From Bog-756 sp963812525 (lineage in GTDB: Bacteria > Actinomycetota > Acidimicrobiia > Acidimicrobiales > RAAP-2), in contig CAWEVL010000010.1 of assembly GCA_963812525.1 (NCBI GenBank), forward strand, positions 620,001 through 684,000: a stretch of DNA of 64,000 nt, in the 5' to 3' direction. A program made the translations under genes and the position numbers. Positions 8,562 through 17,297 of this stretch are shown here, one piece after another. Numbering within the stretch: position 1 is the first letter of the stretch; each line of letters begins with the position of its first letter. A model generated the notes under the pieces. The model was not told where the DNA came from and searched no databases. It saw only the letters and a program-made list of their open reading frames with translations.

Positions 8562-9782
8562 ATGCCTGACGATCAGTACCCCTCCGGATCCGACTCCGGC
8601 GGCGCCCCCGACGATGCGTCCGGCACCGGCCCCCCCGTCCTCTCGAGACAGGAGCTGCGCAAGCAGTCCAAGGGCGGCGGCTCGCGTCCCTGGTGGTACG
8701 TCCTCGGGGCGCTCGCCGTGGTGGCCATCGGCGTGGTCGTCGCCGTGGTCGCCACCCAGGGGAAGAAGGTGGACGCGGCAAGGGTCCCGCCCACCACGAC
8801 CACCGCCGCACCGGTGCCCACCTGCCCGCTGACCGGCGCGCCGGCCCCGGGCGGCACGGTCCCGGCCCGCCCGGCCCTCGGGATCAAGATCGGCAACTAT
8901 CCCGACGACCGGCCGTCCTCCGGCCTCAATCAGGCCGACATCGTGTACGAGGAGCCCGTCGAGGGAGCCATCACCCGCCTGGTGGCGGTGTTCCAGTGCC
9001 AGACCGCGCCGCTGGTCGGCGACATCCGCTCGGCCCGGCAGCCCGACTCCGGCATCCTCTCCCAGTTCTCCAATCCCCTGTTCGTCCACGCCGGAGGCAT
9101 CGACCCGGTCATCGCCCTGATGCAGGCGTCGCCGCTGATCGACAAGAACCTCTACTCCGGGAGCAACGGGTCGGCCATCATCCAGCAGCCCGGACGGGTG
9201 GCCCCGTACTCGACGTTCGTCAACACGGCCACCCTGTGGGCCCTCGAACCGTCCGACACCACCCCGCCGGCCCCGATCTTCCAGTACTCGGCCACGATGC
9301 CCGCGGGCTCGGTGGCCGGCTCGGGGGCCAGCGTCCACATCCCGTTCTCGTCGTCCTCCGACGTGACCTGGCAGTGGGACGCCACCACCGGCACCTACCT
9401 CCGTTTCTACTCGGGCCAGCCCGACAAGTTGCTCGACGGTGCCCAGACCGCGGCGGCCGATGTGGTCATCATGACCGTGCCCACCATCACCGGGCCGTGG
9501 GTCGAGAACAGCGAGGGCGGACACGAGGTGGAGGTCAGCGCCACCGGCTCCGGTCCGGTGACGGTGATGCGCAACGGCGTGGCCATCACCGGTACCTGGA
9601 CCCGCGCGTCCCTGACCCAGCCGGCCACGTTGACCACCTCCGGCGGCGCACCGATCACCCTCCAACCCGGCAACAGCTGGGTGGAGCTGGCCCCGGTCGG
9701 CATCCCGGTCACCCCGACCGCGGCTCCGGCGCCGGCCGGTGCCGCCACCCCCAAGACGACCACCAAGACCGCGGCCGGATAG
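8562..9782 (+). CDS. DUF3048 (YerB-like) membrane-anchored protein
   Basis: A 406-residue protein. An N-terminal cytoplasmic segment of about 42 residues precedes one membrane helix, WWYVLGALAVVAIGVVVAVV, then a Thr/Ala-rich linker and the extracytoplasmic DUF3048 domain. Diagnostic stretches are PALGIKIGNYPDDRPSSGL, NQADIVYEEPVEGAITRL and GDIRSARQPD. The family includes Bacillus YerB; its function is not established, and a cell-envelope role is only inferred from location. The ATG at 8562 follows a TAGCCT -10 box by 9 nt. The C terminus is Ala/Pro/Thr/Lys rich. The gene is divergent from recA and convergent with cinA, so it appears to be a single-gene unit. Confidence 0.85.
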   Translation: MPDDQYPSGSDSGGAPDDASGTGPPVLSRQELRKQSKGGGSRPWWYVLGALAVVAIGVVVAVVATQGKKVDAARVPPTTTTAAPVPTCPLTGAPAPGGTVPARPALGIKIGNYPDDRPSSGLNQADIVYEEPVEGAITRLVAVFQCQTAPLVGDIRSARQPDSGILSQFSNPLFVHAGGIDPVIALMQASPLIDKNLYSGSNGSAIIQQPGRVAPYSTFVNTATLWALEPSDTTPPAPIFQYSATMPAGSVAGSGASVHIPFSSSSDVTWQWDATTGTYLRFYSGQPDKLLDGAQTAAADVVIMTVPTITGPWVENSEGGHEVEVSATGSGPVTVMRNGVAITGTWTRASLTQPATLTTSGGAPITLQPGNSWVELAPVGIPVTPTAAPAPAGAATPKTTTKTAAG

Positions 9783-9800
9783 TCGTCCGGCGCCGGGTCG

Positions 9801-11096
9801 TCAGCTGCCCAGCGTCCGGCGCAGCAGGTCGAGGGCGGCGATGGTCGCGTACTGGCGGACCCGGTCCCGGTCCCCGGGCAGGGTGAAGGCGAACGCCTGG
9901 GTGGCCCGGCCCGACCGGGCCAGGCCCACGAAGACCGTGCCGGGCGGCTGGTCGTCCTGGGAGTCGGGCCCGGCCACCCCGGTCACGGACAGACCCACGT
10001 CAGCGCCGAGCACCGACCGGGCCCCCTCGGCCATGGCCCGGGCCGCGGCCTCGGACACCACCGGGCCCTCGGGCACCCCGAGGACATCGAACTTGACCTC
10101 CGAGGCGTAGGACACCACCGAGCCCCGGAACCAGCGGCTGGCCCCGGGCACATTGACCAGGCGGGAGGCGGCGAGGCCACCGGTGAGCGACTCGGCCAGG
10201 CCCAGGGTCAGGCCGTGGGCGGCCAGCGTCCGGGCCACCGCGTCCTCGATGGCCTCGTCGTCGATCCCGAACACCACGTCACCGGCGGCGTCGTGCAGAA
10301 TGCGCCGGATCGCCTGCTCCTCGGCGTCGAGTCGCGCCGCGGCCGTGGCCGCGTCGTCGGCCCGGACCGTGACCCGTACCTTGATCCCCTCGATCCCGCT
10401 GGCCAGGAAGGCCACCGTGGCCGGTGCCCGCCCCGCACCGCCGGCGGCGCCGTCCCCGTCCGGGGCCCCGTCGAGATGGGCGATGTGCGCGGCCAGGGTC
10501 TCGGCCAGGGCCGACTCGGTCATGCCCCAGGTCCGGATGACCCGGCTGGCGATGACCCCGGTGCTCTCGCCGCGCTCGGCCAGGCGCGCCGTCAGATCCG
10601 GGGCGATGGCCCGTTCGAACATCTCGGCCATCTCGTAGGGCACCCCGGGGACGGCGTACACCACCTTGTGGCCGACTGGGCAGATGAGCCCCGGCGCGGT
10701 CCCCGTGGTCTGGGGGATGACGGTGGCCCCGTCGGGCACGTCCCCCTGACGAAGGTTGGAGTCGGACATCATCCGCCCGCGGGAGTTGAACATGGCCCGG
10801 ATCCTGTCCACCACCTCCTCGTCCCGATGCAACGGGACGTTCATCACCTCGGCGATGGCCTGGCGGGTGATGTCGTCGTGGGTGGGGCCCAGCCCGCCAG
10901 AGACGATGACGCCGTCGCTCCGGGCCAGGGCGGTCCGGCACGCCAGCACGATCCGCTCGTGGTTGTCCCCCACCGCCTGATGGAAGTGCGAGGACACGCC
11001 GATGGCGGCCAGGTGCTCACCCAGCCACTTGGAGTTGGTGTCGGCGATCTGCCCGAGCAGCAACTCGGTCCCGACCGCCACGATCTCGACCCGCAC
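9801..11096 (-). CDS. cinA: CinA family protein (NMN amidohydrolase-type)
   Basis: A 431-residue CinA with both domains. The N-terminal MoCF-like domain starts VEIVAVGTELLLGQIADTNS and contains VSGGLGPTHDDITRQA and VYAVPGVPYEM. The C-terminal PncC-type domain has GLAESLTGGLAASRL and RGSVVSYASEVK. The family hydrolyses ADP-ribose and/or deamidates nicotinamide mononucleotide in pyridine-nucleotide salvage, and is named for competence induction. The GTG at 11096 is chosen because it gives the canonical family start and lies 4 nt after the pgsA stop. Gene order rimO-pgsA-cinA is common in actinobacteria, often followed by recA; here a DUF3048 gene on the other strand separates cinA from recA. 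Confidence 0.93.
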   Translation of the reverse strand: MRVEIVAVGTELLLGQIADTNSKWLGEHLAAIGVSSHFHQAVGDNHERIVLACRTALARSDGVIVSGGLGPTHDDITRQAIAEVMNVPLHRDEEVVDRIRAMFNSRGRMMSDSNLRQGDVPDGATVIPQTTGTAPGLICPVGHKVVYAVPGVPYEMAEMFERAIAPDLTARLAERGESTGVIASRVIRTWGMTESALAETLAAHIAHLDGAPDGDGAAGGAGRAPATVAFLASGIEGIKVRVTVRADDAATAAARLDAEEQAIRRILHDAAGDVVFGIDDEAIEDAVARTLAAHGLTLGLAESLTGGLAASRLVNVPGASRWFRGSVVSYASEVKFDVLGVPEGPVVSEAAARAMAEGARSVLGADVGLSVTGVAGPDSQDDQPPGTVFVGLARSGRATQAFAFTLPGDRDRVRQYATIAALDLLRRTLGS

Positions 11097-11100
11097 GGGG

Positions 11101-11751
11101 TCAGGCCGCCGAGCTCGTGCCGCCGACGGCCCCGCTGGCCGGCGAGGCCTCGGCGGCCAGCGCCCGGGCCTGGGCCGCACGCCTTCCGTCGACGAAGTAC
11201 TGGGCCCCGGTGAACACCGTCATGCCCGTGGCCACCCAGATGCCGGCGGCCAGGATCGACTCGTGGCCGGCGAGGGGCGGGGCCAGGCACATGCCGATGG
11301 CGATGTCCTGGAGGAGGGTCTTGAGCTTGGCCGAGTTCCGGGCGGGAATGGAGATGCCGTGCCGCCCCACCACCGAGCGGTAGACGGACATGGCGATCTC
11401 CCGTACGGCGATGATGGCCACGGGCAGCCACCAGACGATGCCCTTGGCCACCAGGGCCACCAGGGCACCCAGCACCACCACCTTGTCGGCCAGCGGATCG
11501 AGGAAGGCGCCCGAGCGGGTGGTGCCCTGCTTGCGGGCCAGCCAGCCGTCGACCCCGTCGGACATGGCCAGCAGGCCGCCGAAGACGAAGGTGAACCAGC
11601 TGGCTCCCCACAGCATGATGAGGGCGATGACCACCGGGGTGGCCAGCAGACGCAGGACGGTGATCCCGTTGGCCGGGGTCAGGAGGGCAGAGGGACCGAA
11701 GGTGGTGCGGGTCGGCATCGGGCCGGGTGCGTGCACGGCTCCGTCGCTCAT
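11101..11751 (-). CDS. pgsA: CDP-diacylglycerol-glycerol-3-P phosphatidyltransferase
   Basis: A 216-residue integral membrane enzyme that joins CDP-diacylglycerol and glycerol-3-phosphate to form phosphatidylglycerol phosphate, the first step to phosphatidylglycerol and cardiolipin. The CDP-alcohol phosphatidyltransferase motif is intact: SDGVDGWLARKQ followed by FLDPLADK, with all the Asp residues of DGxDxxxAR-x8-GxxxDxxxD. Several hydrophobic helices follow, such as IVWWLPVAIIAVREIAMSVY. The ATG at 11751 overlaps the rimO stop by 4 bp (ATGA), so translation is coupled to rimO. cinA starts 4 nt after its stop. The C terminus carries an Ala-rich tail without clear function. Confidence 0.93.
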   Translation of the reverse strand: MSDGAVHAPGPMPTRTTFGPSALLTPANGITVLRLLATPVVIALIMLWGASWFTFVFGGLLAMSDGVDGWLARKQGTTRSGAFLDPLADKVVVLGALVALVAKGIVWWLPVAIIAVREIAMSVYRSVVGRHGISIPARNSAKLKTLLQDIAIGMCLAPPLAGHESILAAGIWVATGMTVFTGAQYFVDGRRAAQARALAAEASPASGAVGGTSSAA

Positions 11752-13166
11752 GGGTTCGCGCCCGCCGGCACGGCCAGGGGCCGGACGCCCCGAACCCCGG
11801 ACCCCGGGGCCGGCTCGGCCAGCAGGTCGGGGCCGTCGGCCCCGGTCACCACCACCTCGGCGAACGATCCGACCGGCAGGTCGGCCGGCACCGACACGAT
11901 GCCGTCGATCTCCGGTGCCTCCCGGTAGGTCCGTCCCTCGCCGGGTGCGTCGACCAGGACTTCGACGGTGGCGCCCAGCAGCTCGTCCCGCCGCCGGGCG
12001 GTGATGGCGTCCTGCACCTCGGTGCACTCACGGAGCCGCTCGGCCACCAGGCCGGCGTCGATCTGGTCGGGAAGGCCGGCGGCGTGGGTGCCGGCCTCGT
12101 TGCTGAACGGAAAGAACCCCACCCAGTCCAGCTGGGCGGCGGACAGCCACTCGAGGAGCCGGTCGTGGTCGGCTTCGGTCTCCCCCGGGTAGCCCACGAT
12201 GAACGACGAGCGGAAGGCGGCCGTCGGCTCGGCGGCCCGGATGGAGGTGATGCGTTCGAGGAACCGGTCCCCCTCGCCCCACCGCCGCATGCGTTTGAGC
12301 AACGGGCGCGACACGTGCTGCAGGGAGAGGTCGAAGTACGGGACGCCGGTGGCCAGGACCGCCTCGACCAGGGCGTCGTCCAGGGTGGACGGGTAGAGGT
12401 AGAGCAGCCGGACCCAGTCGACCCGGCGGGCCACCGCCTCCACCAGGTCGACGATCGGGCGGTGGCCGCCCGTCGCCGGACCGTCCGGCCGGGACCGGGT
12501 CCGGTCGGTGGAGCGGTCGAGGGCGAACGAGGAGAGGTCCTGGGCCACCAGGACCACTTCCCGGAGCAGGCCGTCGGGGCCGGCCAGCTGGTCCACCTCG
12601 GCCAGGATCGACCCGGTGGAGCGGGAGCGCTGCTTGCCCCGGAACGACGGGATGGCGCAGAAGCCACAGTTGCGGTCGCATCCCTCCGCCACCTTGATGT
12701 AGGACCACGGTGCCGCCGATGGCGGGCGGTCCAGGTTCAACAGGTCGAACGACGGGATGGCCGGGGTGGGCTTGCGACCGAGCAGCACCGGGGTCGCCGG
12801 GTGCAGTGCCGCCCCCGAGGGTGCGGAGGCCGGGGCCGAGGGACCGGTCAGCGAGACCCCGAACGGGGCCACCAGGTCCACCTCGGGAAGGGCCTCGGCC
12901 AGCTCGTCTCCGTAGCGCTCGGCCATGCACCCGGTCACCACCAGACGGGCCCCGTCCCGGCGGGTGTCGGCCAGGGCCAGCACGGTGTCCACCGACTCCT
13001 GACGGGCGGCCTCGATGAAGGCGCAGGTGTTGACCACCACCAAGTCGGCCTGCTCGGGGGTCCGGGCCGCCTCGTAGCCGTCAGCCACCAGGGTGCCGAC
13101 CAGCTTGTCGGAGTCCACCTGGTTCTTGGGGCAGCCCAACGTCTCGATCCAGTACCGCTCGGCCAC
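11748..13166 (-). CDS. rimO: Ribosomal protein S12 methylthiotransferase RimO
   Basis: A 472-residue radical-SAM methylthiotransferase that modifies the conserved aspartate of ribosomal protein S12. The N-terminal UPF0004 domain has IETLGCPKNQVDSD, VNTCAFIEAARQES and VTGCMAERYG with its three cluster cysteines. The radical-SAM motif is CDRNCGFCAIPSFRGKQRSR, and a TRAM-like domain with VLVDAPGEGRTYREAPEIDG ends the protein. CPKNQVDSD distinguishes RimO from MiaB. The GTG at 13166 lies 6 nt after a TAGATT -10 box, so the mRNA is probably leaderless. It is the first gene of the rimO-pgsA-cinA operon. Confidence 0.96.
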   Translation of the reverse strand: MAERYWIETLGCPKNQVDSDKLVGTLVADGYEAARTPEQADLVVVNTCAFIEAARQESVDTVLALADTRRDGARLVVTGCMAERYGDELAEALPEVDLVAPFGVSLTGPSAPASAPSGAALHPATPVLLGRKPTPAIPSFDLLNLDRPPSAAPWSYIKVAEGCDRNCGFCAIPSFRGKQRSRSTGSILAEVDQLAGPDGLLREVVLVAQDLSSFALDRSTDRTRSRPDGPATGGHRPIVDLVEAVARRVDWVRLLYLYPSTLDDALVEAVLATGVPYFDLSLQHVSRPLLKRMRRWGEGDRFLERITSIRAAEPTAAFRSSFIVGYPGETEADHDRLLEWLSAAQLDWVGFFPFSNEAGTHAAGLPDQIDAGLVAERLRECTEVQDAITARRRDELLGATVEVLVDAPGEGRTYREAPEIDGIVSVPADLPVGSFAEVVVTGADGPDLLAEPAPGSGVRGVRPLAVPAGANP

Positions 13167-13172
13167 CCGGAC

Positions 13173-13178
13173 AATCTA
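13173..13178 (-). promoter_or_regulatory. -10 box of leaderless rimO operon
   Basis: TAGATT on the minus strand, 6 nt before the rimO GTG start. There is no Shine-Dalgarno sequence in between. Confidence 0.55.
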
Positions 13179-13243
13179 CCGGTGCCCCGGGTGGCGGCGC
13201 CCCCGGCCCCGTCGGCACGGCCTGCCGAGGTCGTCGCCTCCCT

Positions 13244-13277
13244 TACCAAGCAGGGGTCGACCGGCCCCTGCTTGGTA
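13244..13277. promoter_or_regulatory. 13-bp perfect inverted repeat, operator candidate
   Basis: TACCAAGCAGGGG and its exact complement separated by 8 nt. The right arm overlaps a TAGTGT -10 candidate at 13276-13281 of the downstream mannosyltransferase-like gene, so the element lies upstream of the expected RNA start. That position favours a repressor site over a terminator. Confidence 0.6.
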
Positions 13278-13353
13278 GTGTGGCCCAGCCCACGGCCGGG
13301 GGGAGGAGCGGTCCCGCGCCTCCCCCATCGGATCGCAAAGGCCGCAACCCACC

Positions 13354-14508
13354 TTGGACACCGACACGGCCACAGCCCCCACCCGCGGCCGAGATCGGAG
13401 CGGACTGAAGGAGGCCGCCTCGGCATCGTGGCTCCCGTGGCTGACCGGCCGGGCGGTGGCGCTGGCCGCCCTGGCCCTGGCCAAGTTCGAGATCTCCCAC
13501 CTCGACATCCACAACGCCAAGGCCGTGGCCGACGCCCACGCCGGGCTGTGGAGCTGGGACGCCGGGTGGTACTCGGACCTGGCCGCCCACGGCTACCACG
13601 CCGTGGGCCCCGAGGGCCTGCGGTTCTTCCCCTTGCTGCCGGTGACGGCGAGTGTCGTCCACCGCGTCACGTTCCTGCCCGTCGACGCCGTCACCGGCAT
13701 CATCGCCAACGCCTGCGCCCTGGCCGCCAGTGTCGTCCTCTACCGGTTGGCCAAGTCGGAGCTCGGCGACGCCGGCGTGGCCCGGTCGGCCGTCTGGCTG
13801 TTCAACCTGGTCCCGCCGGCCTTCGTGTTGGTCATGGGGTACTCCGACCCGGTGTTGATCCTGCTGGTCCTGTCGTGCTTCTCCCTCCTGCGTCGGCAGC
13901 GCTGGCTCTGGGCCGCACTGGTGGGGTACCTGGCCGGCACCGCCCGACCCCTTGGCTGCTTCCTGCTCGTCCCGGCCCTGTGCGAAGGGCTCCGGGGGAT
14001 CCGGGCCACGGGCTGGGGCGAGCGGTGGGCGCGACTGGTGGCCGTGGTGGCCCCGGCGGCCGGGCTGCTGACCTATCTCAGTTGGACCAGCGTCGAGTTC
14101 GGTAGCTTCACCAAGCCGCTGACCCTCCAGACCGACCCCACCCGGCACGGCGGACTCACCGATCCCGTGGTCACGCTGTACCACGACGCCGTCAACCTCC
14201 TCGGGGGTCACCATGTGGGAACCGATCTCCACCTGCCCTGGGTGGCGGTCAGCGTGGTGATGGTGGTTTTGGCGTTCCGGACGCTGCCCGTCTCCTACGG
14301 GCTGTACTCGGTGGCCATCGTCGGGGTGGCCGCGTCCGGCTCCAACCTCGACTCCTTCGAGCGGTACGCCCTGAGCGCCTTCCCCCTCCTCATCGCCGGG
14401 GCGACGCTGCTGCGTTCCCGGAGGGTGGAGGTCACCGTGCTGGTGCTGTGCGCGGTGACCATGTTCGGCTACGCCCTGTTGGCCTTCCTGGGTGCCTACG
14501 TCCCCTGA
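13354..14508 (+). CDS. PIG-V-like mannosyltransferase, integral membrane
   Basis: A 384-residue polytopic membrane protein with about nine hydrophobic segments. The first loop has LWSWDAGWYSDLAAHGYH, followed by RFFPLLPVTA. This W-D-xx-WY-x-xxA-xx-GY ... FFPLxP pattern is typical of the PIG-V/GT-C mannosyltransferase family, with the aspartate as the likely catalytic residue. Bacterial members are thought to transfer mannose from a polyprenyl-phosphate donor to extracytoplasmic acceptors; the acceptor here is unknown. The start is a TTG with a poor ribosome site and is uncertain by tens of codons. A perfect inverted repeat overlaps its promoter, so specific regulation is likely. tRNA-Ser(GCU) follows on the opposite strand. 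Confidence 0.75.
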   Translation: MDTDTATAPTRGRDRSGLKEAASASWLPWLTGRAVALAALALAKFEISHLDIHNAKAVADAHAGLWSWDAGWYSDLAAHGYHAVGPEGLRFFPLLPVTASVVHRVTFLPVDAVTGIIANACALAASVVLYRLAKSELGDAGVARSAVWLFNLVPPAFVLVMGYSDPVLILLVLSCFSLLRRQRWLWAALVGYLAGTARPLGCFLLVPALCEGLRGIRATGWGERWARLVAVVAPAAGLLTYLSWTSVEFGSFTKPLTLQTDPTRHGGLTDPVVTLYHDAVNLLGGHHVGTDLHLPWVAVSVVMVVLAFRTLPVSYGLYSVAIVGVAASGSNLDSFERYALSAFPLLIAGATLLRSRRVEVTVLVLCAVTMFGYALLAFLGAYVP

Positions 14509-14607
14509 CCACGGTGGCGACCGCGTCCCTGATGGCCCGGCGGGTCGCCACGCCCCGGCGGCGGCGAGCCGCCGTGTTCACTCGTGCTCGATGTCTGGCG
14601 ACATCAC

Positions 14608-14701
<94 letters not shown>

Positions 14702-14716
14702 GGACACATCGTGCCA

Positions 14717-14730
14717 GGAGCCTCGGCTCC
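14717..14730. other. Short perfect hairpin upstream of tRNA-Ser
   Basis: GGAGCC and its complement with a 2-nt gap. It lies in the 270-nt gene-free stretch between the tRNA and the first TetR gene, which otherwise holds only a TetR-side hairpin. Confidence 0.3.
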
Positions 14731-14798
14731 GTCGGATGTGAACGCTCAGAGAGTAGCCCGCCTCGCCCTCCTGACCCGCCGGTTGCCGGTCGGCCCCC

Positions 14799-14842
14799 GA
14801 AGTGCGGGTGAAGCGGGAACGGCTGCGCTCCACCCTCACTTC
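14799..14842 (-). terminator. Possible terminator after tandem TetR genes
   Basis: GAAGTGCGGGTG and CACCCTCACTTC can pair over 12 bp with one mismatch and a 20-nt loop. It lies about 130 nt past the stop of the TetR gene ending at 14975. Weak evidence: long loop and no U-tract. Confidence 0.3.
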
Positions 14843-14974
14843 GACCGGTAGGGGGGTGTCACCGGTGGGGGTCGCTGGCGAGGGCCCGTCACCAGCCCTC
14901 AGTGGGCAAACCGAATGGGCCCGGCCGTCCGTTACAGACCGGGTCCCGGTCCTGCGCAGAACCCGCCCGCACCG

Positions 14975-15643
14975 CTAGCCGTCGAGCCGACCCTCCCAGA
15001 GGCGTGACAGGCCTTCGCTGTAGGCGCGCAGCCCGGCCAGCCCGAGCTCGTCGGTGGAGGGGGGATCGTCATCACCGGCGCAGACGTCGGCGAAGCCGTA
15101 GACGGCGACGAACCAGGTCGCCGTCACCGAGGCGGCGATGATCCGGGGCTCGATGGCCCCGAGCGGGTAGCCCAGACGCTCCCGGAACAGCTCGGTCATG
15201 CGGGCCTGGAACGCCACCATGACCTGGTAGACCCGCCCGGCCACCTCCGGTTCGGTCTCGGACAGCACCACGGCCACGGCGATGGGCGGGAACGGATGCC
15301 CCTCGGCATCCCGCAGCCGCCGGGAGGTGACGTAGCCCAGCTCGGTGAGTTGCTCGAGGGCCCCGGCGGCCATCTCGAGCGGCGTCTCGCCGGGCGGTCG
15401 GGCCTCCATGGCCTCGACGTGGTGGGCGGCCCACTCCTCGAACTGGGCCAGGGCCACGTCGACCTTGGCGTCGAAGTAGGAGTAGAAGGTCCGGGGGGCC
15501 ACGTCCGCCGCCTCGGTGATGTCCTCGATGGTGGTGGCCTGATACCCGTTCTCGCGGAAGAGGGTGGTCGCCTCCTCGATGATCCGAGCGCGGGTCGCCG
15601 CCTTCTTGCGCTCGCGGCGGTTGGGTACCTCCACCTGCGTCAT
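14975..15643 (-). CDS. TetR-family regulator (tandem paralogue 1)
   Basis: A 222-residue repressor. The N-terminal helix-turn-helix reads ATRARIIEEATTLFRENGYQ then TTIEDITEAADVAPRTFYSY, an unusually clear TetR domain; the C-terminal ligand domain is family-variable. GGGAGGGAG before the ATG at 15643 fixes the start. It lies 64 nt downstream of a paralogue of exactly the same length. The recognition helix VAPRTFYSYF is identical in both, so they probably bind the same operators and may form heterodimers. Ligand and targets are unknown; the FFxx-like fatty-acid regulators are possible relatives. The first gene of the pair is the upstream copy. Confidence 0.88.
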   Translation of the reverse strand: MTQVEVPNRRERKKAATRARIIEEATTLFRENGYQATTIEDITEAADVAPRTFYSYFDAKVDVALAQFEEWAAHHVEAMEARPPGETPLEMAAGALEQLTELGYVTSRRLRDAEGHPFPPIAVAVVLSETEPEVAGRVYQVMVAFQARMTELFRERLGYPLGAIEPRIIAASVTATWFVAVYGFADVCAGDDDPPSTDELGLAGLRAYSEGLSRLWEGRLDG

Positions 15644-15707
15644 CGGCCGTCTCCCTCCCTGGCGATAGTGAAGCAGGTCGGGCACCGGCAGTCCAGGCCG
15701 CTGGTGA

Positions 15708-16376
15708 CTACCCGGTAACCCGGCCCTCCCACAGTCGGGCCATGCCCGAGGTGAACGCACCCATGCCCTCGATGGCCAACTCGTCGGTCGAGGGAGGGTC
15801 CGGGTCCACCGCGGCCACCTCGGCGAAGCCGTGCACCGCCACGTACCACGAGCCGGTGACGGCGCCGGCCAGCACATGGGGCTCGATCGACCCCGGGGGG
15901 TAGTGCAGACGCTCGCGGAACAGGTCGGCCATCGACGCCTGGAGCGCGACCAGCGTCTGGTAGATCCGGCCGGCCACCTCGGGTTCGGTCTCCGCCATCA
16001 GGACCCCGACGCCCATCGGGGGGAAGGGCCGGCCCGACTCGTCCCGCAGCCGCCGGCCGGTCACGTAGCCCCGGGCGCCCAGGTCGGCCAAGGCGTTGCG
16101 GTGCATCTGATCGGGGGACTCGGACAACGGGCGGGCGCACATGGCCCCGACGAACTGGTCGATCCAGTGGTCGAACTGCACCATGGCCACGTCGACCTTG
16201 GCCTCGAAGTAGGAGTAGAAGGTCCGGGGCGCCACGTCCGCCGCCTCGGTGATGTCCTCGATGGACGTCGCCTGGTAGCCCTTGAGGTTGAACAGGTCGG
16301 TCGCCGAACTGACGATCCGGGCACGCGTCTCCGCCTTCTTCCGCTCCCGCCGGCTGGACGTCTGGACCTGGGCCAT
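15708..16376 (-). CDS. TetR-family regulator (tandem paralogue 2)
   Basis: A 222-residue TetR-type repressor, clearly homologous along its whole length to the downstream gene: both share TEPEVAGR-Y, FRERL-YP, IEP and DPPSTDEL, and end in RLWEGR. The helix-turn-helix is SIEDITEAADVAPRTFYSYF. The ATG at 16376 gives the same start as its paralogue; AGAGGAAC lies upstream. It is the first gene of the pair and is divergent from a glutamine amidotransferase gene. A 12-bp palindrome at 16547-16558 in the shared upstream region is a candidate binding site. The ligand is not predictable. Confidence 0.88.
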   Translation of the reverse strand: MAQVQTSSRRERKKAETRARIVSSATDLFNLKGYQATSIEDITEAADVAPRTFYSYFEAKVDVAMVQFDHWIDQFVGAMCARPLSESPDQMHRNALADLGARGYVTGRRLRDESGRPFPPMGVGVLMAETEPEVAGRIYQTLVALQASMADLFRERLHYPPGSIEPHVLAGAVTGSWYVAVHGFAEVAAVDPDPPSTDELAIEGMGAFTSGMARLWEGRVTG

Positions 16377-16546
16377 CGTTGGATGTTCCTCTGCTCGGTG
16401 CGTCGAGTGCACCTGTGGGCCGACCCCGTGTGTCTCGGGGCGGGCGACACCCTGCCTCGCCCCGGACCGCCGACGGTCACGTGCCGACCTCCGCCTGGGC
16501 GAACAGCGGGGACACCCCATGTCTACACTTCGGAGACCGCCGACGT

Positions 16547-16558
16547 GGCGGATCCGCC
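16547..16558. promoter_or_regulatory. GGCGGATCCGCC palindrome, TetR operator candidate
   Basis: A perfect 12-bp palindrome between the divergent TetR and amidotransferase genes, about 18 nt after a TACACT -10 candidate at 16524-16529. The position suits repression of the amidotransferase gene. No binding evidence is visible in sequence alone. Confidence 0.35.
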
Positions 16559-16597
16559 GACCGGGCCGGTGATCCACGAGGGACGGGACACCGATCG

Positions 16598-17278
16598 ATG
16601 ACGGCCCGCATCCACTTCCTCGAGCACAGCGAGCACGATGTCCCCGGCGTGCTCGGCTCTCTGGCCCTCGACCGGGGCTGGGAGGTCGGGGTCAGCCGGG
16701 CCGACCGGGGGGCCCCGTCACTGCCCCCCGTGGGGTCGTTCGACGTCCTGGTGGTCATGGGCTCGGACGAGTCGGCCCTCGATCCCACTGTGGACTGGAT
16801 CGGGCCCGAGCGGACCCTGGTCAGCGAGGCGGTGGCGGCCGGCACGCCGGTGCTCGGCGTGTGCTTCGGGGGCCAGCTCCTGGCCCAGGTCCTGGGGGGC
16901 GAGGTCAGCCGGGCCGCCCGTAAGGAGATCGGTTGGCGAGCCGTCGATTCGGCCGATCCGGTGCGGCTCCCGTCGGGGCCCTGGCTGGTCTGGCACGAGG
17001 ACGCCTTCACCGCTCCCCCGGGCTCTGAGTCCCTGGCCTGGACCGATGTCTCCCTCCACGCCTTCGTCTCCGGGGTCCACACCGGCGTCCAGTTCCATCC
17101 CGAGGTCACCAGGGAGATCGTGGGCCACTGGGTGGGCGCCGCCCGGGCGCGGGGGCATCTCGACCCCGGCCAGGCCCGGGCGCTCCTGGCCGGCTTCGAC
17201 GCCGGCGGACGGGGACCCGACCACCAGACCGCACGCCTGTTCGACGGCTTCGTCGAGCGGACCGGCCTTCCCGCCTGA
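16598..17278 (+). CDS. Type 1 glutamine amidotransferase
   Basis: A 226-residue class I GATase-fold protein. The nucleophile elbow is LGVCFGGQLLAQVLGG with the catalytic cysteine, and QFHPEV carries the catalytic histidine. Such stand-alone GMP-synthase-like amidotransferases hydrolyse glutamine, or act on gamma-glutamyl compounds; the partner or substrate here is unknown. The ATG at 16598 has GAGGGACGG upstream. It is divergent from the tandem TetR genes and may be their target. An 8-bp hairpin follows the stop, then the groEL promoter, so it seems to be transcribed alone. Confidence 0.87.
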   Translation: MTARIHFLEHSEHDVPGVLGSLALDRGWEVGVSRADRGAPSLPPVGSFDVLVVMGSDESALDPTVDWIGPERTLVSEAVAAGTPVLGVCFGGQLLAQVLGGEVSRAARKEIGWRAVDSADPVRLPSGPWLVWHEDAFTAPPGSESLAWTDVSLHAFVSGVHTGVQFHPEVTREIVGHWVGAARARGHLDPGQARALLAGFDAGGRGPDHQTARLFDGFVERTGLPA

Positions 17279-17297
17279 TCCGGCCGGCCCGGCCGGA
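17279..17297 (+). terminator. Hairpin after amidotransferase gene
   Basis: TCCGGCCG and its complement with a 3-nt loop, directly after the stop codon. No U-tract is present. Confidence 0.45.

Noticed and set aside
13244..13277. Rho-independent terminator
   Set aside because: The perfect repeat lies between divergent genes and upstream of the expected RNA start, so it has no transcript to terminate; an operator is more likely.
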